DNA from: Nostoc sp. TCL240-02
GTDB lineage: Bacteria; Cyanobacteriota; Cyanobacteriia; Cyanobacteriales; Nostocaceae
Direction of reading: 5' to 3'
Assembly: GCF_013343235.1 (NCBI RefSeq)
Contig: NZ_CP040094.1
Location: 5,947,001 to 6,011,000 of the forward strand
DNA length: 64,000 bases
Part shown: positions 1 through 8,162 of the stretch, one piece after another
Position numbering within the stretch: the first letter of the stretch is position 1
Layout of the letters: each line of letters begins with the position of its first letter
Notes under the pieces: model-generated
Told to the model about the DNA's origin: nothing
Database searches by the model: none
What the model saw: the letters and a program-made list of their open reading frames with translations, nothing else
Made by a program: the position numbers and the translations under genes

Positions 1-3
1 ATA

Positions 4-216
4 ATGCGTGATTTGAACTTACAGTTATTGCCAGATATTTCTATAGAAGCTTATTTTGATCAAGTGCAAAGAGGGAGGACATCTCAGAGAAAATTACTAT
101 CGCGCAAAAGTGTCATCATTGGAATGGTAGAAATGTGGCTCTTTCGCTTCAAAACTGAGGTTCAAAAGTCTCAATGGCTGGGAGATTATGCCCGTTTAGC
201 AGCTAGAAAAGGCTAA
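4..216 (+). CDS. Small hypothetical protein, possibly the 3' end of a longer gene
   Basis: An open frame of 70 codons begins with ATG at base 4 and ends at TAA. The frame stays open to the window edge, so this may be the tail of a gene starting upstream. The product is basic and polar with no membrane segment, and I recognise no family. No clear ribosome binding site can be judged because the upstream DNA is missing. It lies 254 bp before the Panacea-domain gene on the same strand; nothing ties the two together. The intervening DNA has no gene that I can see. Confidence 0.3.
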   Translation: MRDLNLQLLPDISIEAYFDQVQRGRTSQRKLLSRKSVIIGMVEMWLFRFKTEVQKSQWLGDYARLAARKG

Positions 217-470
217 TATCAGTAAATCGACAGAGATTTTCTCATCTATAAACTGCTTTCAACCCCAAATCTGCTTCGATAATCTAGATGAATGTAAGTT
301 ATGGAGAATTTTACGATTCAGTAAGTAAATGCTGAAAGTAGTACAATTAAACTATAAGAAACAGAGAAATTCTTCATAGCTCTAGCTCTTGCTGTAACAA
401 CTCTGTAAGCTGATGTATGAGAGCGAATGAAGGCTAGCTATTATCTAGCAGACTGAAGGGGGTAGTTGTA

Positions 471-923
471 GTGTTGTCATGTTTTAACGTAGCAGATTAC
501 TTTATCTGGTTAGCAAATGAAACAGGCTCTTTTATCAGTAATCTCAAGCTGCAAAAGCTTGTTTACTATGCTCAGGCTTGGCATCTTGCACTCAATGACA
601 CTCCTCTATTCCCAGAGGATTTTCAAGCCTGGATACATGGGCCTGTGATACCTGTGTTGTACCACAAGTATAAGCTTTTTGGATGGCAACCAATTTTAGA
701 GGATGCTAACCCGGAATTACCCCAAGAGGTTCAAGAGTTTCTAGATGAGGTTGCACAAGAGTACTTTGCCTGCGATGCTTATGAACTAGAGCAGATGACT
801 CATGCCGAGACACCCTGGAATTTGGCTAGAGTAAATGTACCACCTGACGAACCTTCCAACGAAGTTATTCAGAAACAGTGGATGAAGGAGTATTACGGAT
901 CTCGTGCCGAAGAAAAGGATTAA
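471..923 (+). CDS. Panacea-domain (DUF4065) protein, probable antitoxin
   Basis: The 150-residue product matches the Panacea/DUF4065 (SocA/GepA-like) family. Near the N-terminus it has the hallmark LKLQKLVYYAQAWHLAL, then FQAWIHGPVIPVLY and, towards the end, a THAETPW segment. Family members act as neutralising antitoxins in PanAT toxin-antitoxin pairs, or as phage- and plasmid-borne proteins. The start is GTG, chosen because AAGGGGG sits about 8 bases upstream and no ATG is better placed. Its last 20 bp overlap the start of a second frame (from 904), the typical layout of a translationally coupled pair. That partner is broken by a stop codon and an insertion sequence, so this gene now stands without an intact partner. 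The family call is firm; the antitoxin role is inferred from family and layout. Confidence 0.8.
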   Translation: MLSCFNVADYFIWLANETGSFISNLKLQKLVYYAQAWHLALNDTPLFPEDFQAWIHGPVIPVLYHKYKLFGWQPILEDANPELPQEVQEFLDEVAQEYFACDAYELEQMTHAETPWNLARVNVPPDEPSNEVIQKQWMKEYYGSRAEEKD

Positions 924-1153
924 GAAGACTGAGGTTGCCAAAGACGGCACATCAGGTATTAAACTAACAAAGCTGATGCCTTGAGGTGGCTTCAGCTTTT
1001 CGTTTAAATATTATCAGGACAGTAACAGCAAGTTTTCTTGTAGCGAAAAAGAAGTAATTTACTGGCTGACATTGCTTGATCGATTAAAAGCTCTATCTAG
1101 CTTAACGGCTCAAGAGTTATTAGTGAACCGTAGCAGTACACTCAGATGCCATC

Positions 1154-2319
1154 GGGAGCATCTCACTTTTTAAAGTGGCTCAAACTGACAATAATCCATT
1201 GAGGTAAGCACAGCGATGGGCTAGGACTTGAGGCACATTTTCTCGTTTCCATTGTGCCCCGGAAATTTTTGTTCGACGGTCAACCTGTTTAACGGCAGAT
1301 TCAACTGAACCTGAACCAATTGAACAAATTTCTTCAGCTTGATAATATTCGTAGTTGATAATGCGATTGCGATGCTTATCAAGATAACGGCAAAAGTTTT
1401 GTACTTGTTTGCCTTTACAATCTGTAAATAAGGCAATAGTAGCCTCAACTTGGCCTTTCCATAGTAGATTTTGTGCTTGTTTCAAGCGTTTTTGTGAACC
1501 CCCAACTTTGTGGAGGTTTTCTATTAAATGGAACCAATCAAGTATTTCTCGACGTTGTGCATCAGGTGCTAATTGGTCAATTATATTCCAAATGCCGTCA
1601 TGTCCATCACCAATACAAGTGAGTGGGCTAGCCAGTGGTTGGTCATTAACCCAATCAATCACAATCTGATTATTCTGAAATGAAGTTCCCAAGATTCCGA
1701 GATGATGTAAGCTAATTGCTTTATAGCCAAGCCATGCACATATTTGACCTTTAGGAGTTCGGACACGGATGTTTCCACCATCGACGCTTAATTCTTCAAT
1801 TGTCTGTTCTGGTGTTGGCAACTCAAAATTCTGGCGATGCACTAATCTCTGTTGACTGCTGTGAGAAACCTCTATGCCCGTAAAATACTTGATGTCTGAT
1901 GCCGCATCTTCATAGCTGACATTCGCACTTACCCTCAAACAACAAGTTTCTAGATATGGACTCAGTTGAGTACTTGGTGCGACTTCTAATTCAATGGCTT
2001 GTTTGCTCGTTATTGCTAACTCTCCAAGAATGCTTTTGAGCCGTCGTTGGTATCCTGCGGTTGTCCCTGTAATCGTTTCGATAAAAAAACCCCTACTTCT
2101 GGCATAACATGCTTCTGCATTTGACTCCGCACTGCTTCTTCAATTGCTGCAAGATTTGTGAGCTTTTCTTTTGACGTATCTTCATACAATATTTTAGCAA
2201 TCGCCTGAATATGTTTTTGAAGAGCTTGCTTTTGTTCTGGGGTCATCGGTAAGTAAATACACTCGTCTTACCTATCCTGACTGATTTTCGTCTTCTTTGC
2301 AAAAAACTGGGATGCTCCC
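1154..2319 (-). mobile_element. Complete ISKra4-family insertion sequence
   Basis: The 1166-bp element is bounded by imperfect inverted repeats. The left end reads GGGAGCATCTCACTTTTT; the right end in complement reads GGGAGCATCCCAGTTTTTT. Direct repeats of 9 bp (GATGCCATC) flank it at 1145-1153 and 2320-2328, which fits the usual 8-9 bp duplications of this family. It carries one transposase, read leftward and split over two frames. It sits inside the partner gene of the Panacea protein and restores that frame when removed, which confirms the boundaries. The intact ends and exact duplication suggest a fairly recent insertion. Confidence 0.9.
1180..2246 (-). CDS. ISKra4-family transposase in two frames, likely joined by -1 frameshifting
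   Basis: The first frame (2246 to 2016, 76 residues, MTPEQKQALQKHIQAIAKIL) ends at TAG. The second frame is open from about that point: residues IELEVAPSTQLSPYLETCCL precede the SANVSYEDAASDIKYFTG segment, and it runs to 1180. Recognisable blocks include ELSVDGGNIRVRTP (first catalytic Asp region), TCIGDGHDGIWNI and EILDWFHLIENLHKV, then a C-terminal GSVESAVKQVDRR. The second frame lies at -1 relative to the first, and both are open around a CAAAAG run near the end of frame one. This fits programmed -1 slippage, which is known for many elements of this family. Combined length is about 355 residues, normal for a short ISKra4 transposase, so it could be active. Confidence 0.85.
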
Positions 2320-2569
2320 GATGCCATCCCATCAAATGGGAAGATACCAGAGAGAAAGCATTTGGTTTGCCAAATGAAGAACAATTAGTTGACATACCCT
2401 ATCAGTTTTCCATCTCCTCAAATGAACATGGTAGGGTTCATGGATTTTTTATTGACGAGATTTTCTACATTGTTTGGCTAGATCCAGATCATCTGCTGTA
2501 CCCCGCAAAAAATTAAGGAATCCGATCTCATTGTTTTAGCAGGGTGGATCTTGAAGCGGACATGATGTA

Positions 2570-2605
2570 AAACCGCGTCCTATTTGGGGTAATAAGACAC
2601 GGTTT
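2570..2605. terminator. Stem-loop between convergent genes
   Basis: AAACCGCGTC at 2570-2579 pairs with GACACGGTTT at 2596-2605 (one G-U/mismatch in ten) around a 16-base loop. It lies between the broken Panacea partner and the convergent zinc-ribbon gene. No long U tract follows on either strand, so it may be a weak terminator or a dispersed palindromic repeat. Confidence 0.45.
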
Positions 2606-2673
2606 CATAAAAGTATTTAGTTATAATATTACAAAAATCAAAGTAAGATTTGATTTATACCAAAGTAATCCAT

Positions 2674-3060
2674 TTACTGAGATTTGTTTCCTGGTTGATT
2701 AACTTTCTCTGTTGTCGGAGAGATTTGGCGATCGTAGCTTGTCTTTTCTTGAGTTAGGGCGATCGCACTAAAGAAAATAGCACTTCCTATAGCCAAGGCT
2801 ACCACAGGGCGCTTGAGCAAGACAAAATCTCTGATAATCCTAGCTAAAGGTCGGCTTTGACGACGTAGCGACGAAGCAATCATCAGTTGTCTCCAAGTAA
2901 ACGGATCGCGGACATAATGACCGCTTTGGCAAACTACTAGCCGTTCTTGGCAATAAGGACAGCAAAATAAGCCCATGCGCGTTTTAATTGGTTTGGGTGT
3001 GGCATTTCTTTGGCAAATTGGGCAAGTAACATAATGATTATCAAAGGTGTGTATATTCAT
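2674..3060 (-). CDS. Zinc-ribbon protein with one C-terminal membrane segment
   Basis: The 128-residue product begins with two CxxC pairs, CPIC (about residues 14-17) and CPYC (about 34-37), the signature of a zinc ribbon. A basic stretch rich in Arg follows (SSLRRQSRPLARIIRD), then one hydrophobic segment (VVALAIGSAIFFSAIAL, about 86-102) and a polar tail. This predicts a tail-anchored or single-pass protein with a cytoplasmic metal-binding head. I know similar small cyanobacterial proteins only as hypotheticals. GAGG four bases before the ATG supports the start. It is transcribed away from the ClC gene. Confidence 0.7.
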   Translation of the reverse strand: MNIHTFDNHYVTCPICQRNATPKPIKTRMGLFCCPYCQERLVVCQSGHYVRDPFTWRQLMIASSLRRQSRPLARIIRDFVLLKRPVVALAIGSAIFFSAIALTQEKTSYDRQISPTTEKVNQPGNKSQ

Positions 3061-3533
3061 TTACCTCGTCCGCCTAGTCCATTTACTCGCTCTATAAGAA
3101 TAGCTATATTGAATTCCGATCAATACTTAGCAGACTTCCAAGTATGGTTTGACAACAGCCATAAATCATACATACATTGTATTACTACCAAGGATGGCTC
3201 AATGGTCGCAACACGAGTATAGCTAGATTTAGGCAAGGATGACTCCTAGTTAATGTTCGCGGGTGCATCCACCTAGCCCACAAAAACTTTGTTGTCTCTA
3301 GAAAAAATAGTGTTGGCGCTCACTCGTACCCCACTAACGATTTTTGACCCTCAAATAACAATTGTCTCCCATTTAACCATTCTCCCCACAAAAATTTTGC
3401 ACAATGACATTTTTTGCTAAAGCTTTGTAAATCAAGCAAATAAAGTCTACTTGTCTGGTTGCTAAATAATGGCTCACAATGAGAAGTAACAGATAAAAAT
3501 TTAAATTTTTTCTTACATTTACCCCGCCTCTCA
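3061..3533. other. 473-bp divergent intergenic region
   Basis: This AT-rich region lies between the divergent zinc-ribbon and ClC genes and must hold both promoters. I found no convincing operator, small RNA or coding sequence. A short frame on the plus strand overlapping the zinc-ribbon start looks like chance. Confidence 0.5.
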
Positions 3534-5438
3534 ATGACTCTCCTGCCTCCCAGTCAACTGAGGAAGGTAACGGAACAACCTGCATTTCCTACACCTTCTG
3601 CTCATTTAGCTCACCTAATTAATCGTTTTCAACCATCCCCAGAAACAGTTGTCCTGTTTTTAGCCATGCTCATTGGCGGTGGTACGGGTATGGGTGTAGT
3701 CACCTTTCACTATTTAATCCAGTTGATTCACCAGTTGATGCTGGAAAATTTAATGGGTCAAATCGGTGTCTGGGGTGCTTGGACTTTAGCCTGCGTTCCC
3801 ACCCTTGGCGGGTTAATCGTTGGCTTGATGCGCTGGCGCACTCAAGACTTTGGCCCTGGACTTTCATCTCTGATCGCCGCCTCTCAGGGAACAGAGATTA
3901 AGCGACCACTACGACCAGTTACGAAAATGCTGGCCGCATCTGTTTCTTTGGGGAGTGGTGCTTCTTTGGGCCCAGAGGGGCCAAGTGTAGAAATTGGCGC
4001 AAATTTTGGGATGTTGTTTTCTGTAATTCTCAATGTATCTCAAGAGCGACAACGTTTGCTGTTGGGTGCTGGCGCAGCGGCTGGACTGGCGGCGGGATTT
4101 AATGCTCCCATTGCTGGAGTATTTTTTGCCTTAGAGGTGGTGATGGGAGCGACATCTTTCGCTACTTCTGCGGTAAGCGTGGTGCTATTAGCGGCGGTGG
4201 TAGCAGCATTAATTGCCCAAATTGGTCTGGGGGCACAACCTGCTTTTGATTTACCTGCTTACCAAGTTCGCAGTCCTTTGGAATTACCCCTTTATCTTGG
4301 CTTGGGTTTAGGGGCCAGCGTTGTTTCTCTGGCTTATACTCAATCTATTCGTTTAGCAAAAGCCTGCTTTGCTGGAAAGGTTCGAGGTTTTGCCTTTTTG
4401 GGACGAATTCCTGAGCCAATTCATCCAATTATTGGCGGTGTGATAATTGGCGCAGTCGCTTTGCATTTCCCACAAATTCTGGGTGTGGGTTATGAAACTG
4501 TAGAAGCGATGCTTCAGGATGTGGAGTTTCCCCTTTTCCTCTTGGTGGTGCTGTTGGTGGTGAAGCTACTGATGACTGCAATTAGTACAGGTAGTGGTTT
4601 CATCGGTGGTTTGTTTGCACCAGCTATGTTTTTAGGTGCTTCTTTTGGTTCAGCTTACGCCAAACTTTTAGCTGTGGCATTCCCGACTATTTGCGATCAA
4701 ATGGCGGCTCCCCCAGCTTACGCAATGGTAGGAATGGCAGCAGTACTAGCTGCTAGTGTCAGAGCGCCGTTAACGGCTATTTTAATGCTGTTTGAATTAA
4801 CCCGTGACTATCGCATTGTTTTACCGTTGATGGCAGCTGTGGGTTTGAGTGTTTGGCTAGTGGAAAGGATTAAACCAACTTTTAACTCTAACTCTAATCT
4901 ACAACAAATTGGTCTTTCGGAATTGAAAGATGAACAAGCGGAAATTGTGCAGAAAATTCTGGTAGAAGATGCTATGCACCCCTACCCAAAAAAATTACCT
5001 GCAACCCTTGGAGTTTTAGATGCAGCTGTGGAAATGATCCGCGATCGCACCCGGAGTGCTTTAGTAATTGATGCAGCCGAGCAATTAGTTGGTATACTCT
5101 CTCTGGAAGATATCAACCGTGCCCTTGCTCTTTGGCAAAGTTACCCAAATTCACTAACTGAAATTCCAGATAATTTATCCAGTCAAACTCTCATAGATAT
5201 TTGTACTACTGAAATTCTCTATGCATGGCAAGATGAACTATTATCTGAAGCTTTAGATCGTATGAGTCTTCGAGGTTTACATCAATTACCAGTGGTAGCA
5301 CGAGACAAACCCGATCGCATTTTGGGTTTACTAGAAAAAGAGCAAATTGCCTTAACCTGCAATTTAGCAGTTACGCGCAAGGCACTTCGCCACTATTTAC
5401 CAATCTTACCCACTACAGATATAGTTATTAGTCATTAG
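3534..5438 (+). CDS. ClC-family anion channel with C-terminal CBS pair
   Basis: The 634-residue integral membrane protein has the three anion-pore signatures of ClC proteins: DFGPGLSSL (residues 105-113), GSGASLGPEGPSVEIGA (gating Glu148) and GSGFIGGLFAPAMFLGASFG. Two CBS domains follow, at about residues 485-545 and 560-620, usually a nucleotide-sensing regulatory unit. Two positions are unusual. The pore Ser of GSGIP is Pro108 (GPGL), as in nitrate-preferring plant ClC-a. The internal proton-path glutamate after FFALE is Val202, as in ClC channels rather than exchangers. I therefore infer an anion channel with possible nitrate preference, not a Cl/H antiporter. ATG 3534 is the first start after a stop-rich region. 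The gene stands alone and converges on the cyAbrB gene. Confidence 0.92.
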   Translation: MTLLPPSQLRKVTEQPAFPTPSAHLAHLINRFQPSPETVVLFLAMLIGGGTGMGVVTFHYLIQLIHQLMLENLMGQIGVWGAWTLACVPTLGGLIVGLMRWRTQDFGPGLSSLIAASQGTEIKRPLRPVTKMLAASVSLGSGASLGPEGPSVEIGANFGMLFSVILNVSQERQRLLLGAGAAAGLAAGFNAPIAGVFFALEVVMGATSFATSAVSVVLLAAVVAALIAQIGLGAQPAFDLPAYQVRSPLELPLYLGLGLGASVVSLAYTQSIRLAKACFAGKVRGFAFLGRIPEPIHPIIGGVIIGAVALHFPQILGVGYETVEAMLQDVEFPLFLLVVLLVVKLLMTAISTGSGFIGGLFAPAMFLGASFGSAYAKLLAVAFPTICDQMAAPPAYAMVGMAAVLAASVRAPLTAILMLFELTRDYRIVLPLMAAVGLSVWLVERIKPTFNSNSNLQQIGLSELKDEQAEIVQKILVEDAMHPYPKKLPATLGVLDAAVEMIRDRTRSALVIDAAEQLVGILSLEDINRALALWQSYPNSLTEIPDNLSSQTLIDICTTEILYAWQDELLSEALDRMSLRGLHQLPVVARDKPDRILGLLEKEQIALTCNLAVTRKALRHYLPILPTTDIVISH

Positions 5439-5503
5439 TGATTGGTCATTGGTCATTAGTCATTGGTTTTCACAAAGGACAAATGACAATTGACTAATGA
5501 CCA
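5431..5503. repeat. CATTAGT/CATTGGT heptamer repeat with a conserved tail
   Basis: Tandem variants of the heptamer GTCATTAG/TCATTGG overlap the end of the ClC gene and are followed by CAAAGGACAAATGACAA. The same tail recurs at about 6270-6290 and 55208-55228, beside similar heptamers. These are the short tandemly repeated repetitive sequences (STRRs) known in heterocystous cyanobacteria. The last ClC codons (Ile-Ser-His) are written by the repeat. Confidence 0.75.
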
Positions 5504-5507
5504 TTTA

Positions 5508-5921
5508 TTAAGCCGTGGCTTCTATGGCTTCATCACCTTCCCGATCTTCTGGATCTACCTGTCTTAGACGAATGTGCTTTTTGCCTAAAGTGATGATAAA
5601 CTCATCTCCTGGTTTCAGATTCATCTGTTTTGTATAAGCTGAACCTATAAGTAAGTTACCATTCGATTGCACACTAATTCTATAGCTAGCACTACGTCCA
5701 CCACGCCCATTAGCACTTGGTGTACTGTCCAACTGAATCCCTTCAGCATCAATTAGGGCATTTAAGAACTTCATCATATTGACGCGCTCTATACCGTTTT
5801 TAGTAACGGTATAGTAGCCGCACTTCTTGGCTTTGTCTTCTTTGCTCTCGTTCTCTAGCTCTTTGACTTTTTTGAGCAGTTCTTCACCGAGTAGGGGTTC
5901 AATTTTTTTCTGTTTAGGCAT
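5508..5921 (-). CDS. cyAbrB-type transcriptional regulator (cyAbrB2-like)
   Basis: The roughly 137-residue product has the cyanobacteria-specific N-terminal half (KKCGYYTVTKNGIERVNMM, FLNALIDAEGI). The C-terminal AbrB-like DNA-binding half contains SYRISVQSNGNLLIGSAYTK and LKPGDEFIITLGKKHIRL. This order, with the DNA-binding part at the C-terminus, is typical of cyAbrB proteins, which tune nitrogen and carbon metabolism genes. The NMMKFLNALIDAEGI and GRGGRSAS segments fit the cyAbrB2 branch best. I chose ATG 5921; a TTG one codon upstream is also possible. A 390-bp upstream region presumably carries its promoter. Confidence 0.9.
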   Translation of the reverse strand: MPKQKKIEPLLGEELLKKVKELENESKEDKAKKCGYYTVTKNGIERVNMMKFLNALIDAEGIQLDSTPSANGRGGRSASYRISVQSNGNLLIGSAYTKQMNLKPGDEFIITLGKKHIRLRQVDPEDREGDEAIEATA

Positions 5922-6313
5922 CAACTTAGATCAAAAATGGATGTTTGAAGTGTTGGAATCGATTTTATTTTAGCTGAGGTTGAGCTAATAGGAACATAAT
6001 CCATTAGTTTTTATCTCAACCTAGCCAAGTATATTACACTCAGATGCACAATTGTTATGCCATTAACAATATTGTCAAGACAATCTATTTTAGAGAATGC
6101 TGCCAATGCTGATCGCTATATATAGTTTGTAAATCACTGCTAAACTATACTTGTTTAAGTTTTCTAAACTAACGCTCAAAAGATTGTTTATTTGCTGAGG
6201 ATGATAATTGAGTTACAGAATGATAAGTAAAACTGATCCTTAGTTATTGGTCGTTGGTTATTGGTTATTTACAAAGGACAAATGACAAAGAATAAACAAC
6301 AAAGCTTGCCAAA
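5922..6313. other. Divergent intergenic region with an STRR-type repeat
   Basis: This region separates cyAbrB from the divergent Rrf2 gene. Bases about 6241-6292 hold a degenerate GGTTATTGGTTATT heptamer run followed by CAAAGGACAAATGACAA, the same tail seen at 5475-5491. The repeat ends only about 20 bp before the Rrf2 start, so that gene's leader is partly made of repeat DNA. I see no gene or clear operator. Confidence 0.55.
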
Positions 6314-6754
6314 ATGAAATTAACTACCAGAGGACACTATAGTGTTAAGGCGTTGCTAGATTTGAGTTTACAGCCAAAATATGGGCCTGTATCTGTAAGA
6401 GCGATCGCTAAACGTCAAGATATCCCTGCTCCTTATCTCGAAAAACTACTAATAGAAATGCGTCGTGCATCAATAGTTAAATCAATTCGTGGCAGCATCG
6501 GCGGATACCAATTGGCAAGAGAGCCTGCACAAATATCTATAGGACAAATTTTAGAAGCAGTTGGCGAGACTAGCCATTTACCTCATCACACCCCAGCACC
6601 TACACAAGCTGAAGATTGGGTAACATTTAGCCTTTGGCAAAGACTCAACCAAAAGCTCAAAGAAGCTTTGTACAGTATTACTCTGGCAGACCTTTATTAC
6701 GATGCTCGTAGCTGGCAAGCTTCCCTTGGGGAAGAAGCTAGTTTTGTGGTTTAG
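6314..6754 (+). CDS. Rrf2-family transcriptional regulator without cluster cysteines
   Basis: The 146-residue protein starts MKLTTRGHYSVKALLDLSLQ and contains SVRAIAKRQDIPAPYLEKLL and SIRGSIGGYQLAR, the winged-helix core of Rrf2/IscR proteins (residues 1-85). Members with Fe-S or redox sensing carry three cysteines near residues 92-106. Here that region (GETSHLPHHTPAPTQAED) has none, though several histidines are present. It is therefore unlikely to bind an IscR-type cluster through cysteine. It is followed, after a 343-bp repeat-bearing gap, by cobD on the same strand; the gap argues against a tight operon. Its targets are unknown. Confidence 0.85.
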   Translation: MKLTTRGHYSVKALLDLSLQPKYGPVSVRAIAKRQDIPAPYLEKLLIEMRRASIVKSIRGSIGGYQLAREPAQISIGQILEAVGETSHLPHHTPAPTQAEDWVTFSLWQRLNQKLKEALYSITLADLYYDARSWQASLGEEASFVV

Positions 6755-7097
6755 CTAAGAGCAAAGCTGGAGACACTCCACCTCCGGTCAATAGCTTAAA
6801 TATTGACTAGGAATTTTAGATTTTTTGGTTGATACCCCACCCGGTAATTCGTCCGCAACGCTTTCGTGAGGGGAACAAATCGAAAATCCTCAATTTCAAA
6901 TCCGCCGCTTCTATGGATGCTCGTTCCTCTCTACAAGATGCTGCGCGTAGCTTCCTCCGCAGGAGTACGCTATGCGCCATCAGAGCCAAGTACTTGGATT
7001 TTGTAAGGCTACGTTAAAGTGGTCGGGGTCAATCCAAAATCCAAGTTGCGACTCAAAATCCAAAATCCAAAATTGATTGACCCTTGACTCGTGACTT
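6755..7097. other. Repeat-rich intergenic region
   Basis: The 343 bp between the Rrf2 gene and cobD are mostly dispersed-repeat DNA. GCGCGTAGC at 6943-6951 pairs with GCTATGCGC at 6969-6977 (one mismatch), a palindrome of the GCGTAGC/GCTACGC type common in Nostoc genomes. Around it are runs of AAAATCCAAAATCC (about 7035-7075), also a frequent spacer motif. A short open frame across the region codes for a repeat-derived, non-family sequence and is not called. Confidence 0.55.
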
Positions 7098-8069
7098 ATG
7101 ACTGATAGCATCTATATCTTAATAATTGCTGCATTTTTAGATTACTTAATTGGCGATCCTTGGAATTGGCCTCATCCAGTACAAATTATGGGGTGGGTAA
7201 TTTCCCACCTCAGCAAATTTTTTCTCCAATTGTGTAAAAATCCTTTTACACAACGCCTAGCTGGAATTGTACTAGGGATTATTCTAATAATTGGTAGCAG
7301 TCTTGTTGGTTTTTTGATTATTCAAAGTGCCAGATGTGTTCATCCGCTATTGGGAATTGCAATAGATACCATTCTTTTAGCTAGTTGTTTTGCTGGCAGA
7401 AGTTTGCGAGCAGCAGCAGTGGCTGTTTTACAACCTTTAACAGCAGGAGATTTGGAGAAAGCTCGGAAGATTTTAAGTAATTACGTTGGTCGAGATACCC
7501 AAAACCTCTCACAAGCAGAAATTTTGCGAGCCGTTTTAGAAACGGTTGCAGAAAATGCTACCGATGGAGTCATGGCTCCGCTTTTTTATGCAATTGTTGG
7601 TGTCTTTGTGCCAATTGTGGGGCCAACTCCCTTGGCGTTAGCATACAAAGCCAGCAGTACCCTTGATTCAATGGTGGGATACCGAGAAGCACCCTATACT
7701 TATTTTGGATGGTTTTGTGCGCGGTTTGAAGATTATTTAACTTGGCTACCTTGTCGGTTAACAGTCGTGACTCTGGCGCTGTTATCGGGTAAACCAATGC
7801 AGGTTTGGCGAATTTGTCGTCGGGATGCAATTAAGGATCCTAGTCCCAATTCTGGCTGGAGTGAGTGTGTCTATGCTGCTTTTTTGGGTGTGCAGATGGG
7901 AGGTACAAATTCGTATCGTGGGGTAGCTAAGTACAAACCACTGCTAGGAGACGCTATTTATCCCATTACTGCAACTTCTATTCAAAATGCTTTGCAGCTA
8001 ACTCGATATTGTTTTTTGCTATGGTTAGGCATAGCGATCACAATATTCTTAATACTCCCAAACAAGTAA
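7098..8069 (+). CDS. cobD: Adenosylcobinamide-phosphate synthase
   Basis: The 323-residue membrane protein belongs to the CobD/CbiB family, which joins (R)-1-amino-2-propanol O-phosphate to adenosylcobyric acid in the late aerobic/anaerobic B12 pathway. Family landmarks are LDYLIGDPWNWPHPVQIMG near the N-terminus, LLASCFAGRSLR, VGRDTQNLSQAEILRAVLET, ENATDGVMAPLFYA and STLDSMVGYR. Several hydrophobic segments span the chain. Length is normal (about 310-330). No other cobalamin gene is adjacent. The ATG is preceded by dispersed repeats, so the native promoter is hard to place. Confidence 0.93.
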   Translation: MTDSIYILIIAAFLDYLIGDPWNWPHPVQIMGWVISHLSKFFLQLCKNPFTQRLAGIVLGIILIIGSSLVGFLIIQSARCVHPLLGIAIDTILLASCFAGRSLRAAAVAVLQPLTAGDLEKARKILSNYVGRDTQNLSQAEILRAVLETVAENATDGVMAPLFYAIVGVFVPIVGPTPLALAYKASSTLDSMVGYREAPYTYFGWFCARFEDYLTWLPCRLTVVTLALLSGKPMQVWRICRRDAIKDPSPNSGWSECVYAAFLGVQMGGTNSYRGVAKYKPLLGDAIYPITATSIQNALQLTRYCFLLWLGIAITIFLILPNK

Positions 8070-8109
8070 ATTTAGGAGTTAAGAATAAAAACTTCTAAAC
8101 TCTTGTACA

Positions 8110-8129
8110 GACGCGATTAATCGCGTCTC
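8110..8129. repeat. Perfect 20-bp palindrome
   Basis: AGACGCGATTAATCGCGTCT is a perfect palindrome between cobD and pyrR. A related form with GAGACG arms around CGATTTATCG occurs at 23972-23994. It is probably a dispersed repeat that also acts as a hairpin at the cobD 3' side. Confidence 0.7.
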
Positions 8130-8162
8130 TGTTAACTCATCACTCCTAACTTATTATTCCCT

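Larger units (their letters stand above)
904..2516 (+). pseudogene. Partner of the Panacea gene, broken by a TGA and an ISKra4-type insertion
   Basis: A frame starts at GTG 904 inside the end of the Panacea gene (MPKKRIKKTEVAKDG...), meets TGA at 982-984 (codon 27) and continues in the same frame (GGFSFSFKYYQDSNSKFS) to 1153. Removing the element at 1154-2319 and one 9-bp duplication rejoins it exactly in frame at 2329. It then runs through SSNEHGRVHGFFIDEIFY and VWLDPDHLLYP to TAA at 2514-2516. The restored protein is about 145 residues. Its overlap with the Panacea gene suggests it was the cognate toxin or effector, which is inference; I do not recognise a toxin fold. It has two independent lesions, a nonsense codon and the insertion, so it is probably dead. 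Confidence 0.75.

Noticed and set aside
1409..1669. Plus-strand frame inside the ISKra4 element
   Set aside because: It is the shadow of the transposase on the opposite strand.
6829..7017. 62-codon frame before cobD
   Set aside because: It reads through the GCGTAGC palindromic repeat and gives an Arg/Ser-rich non-family sequence.
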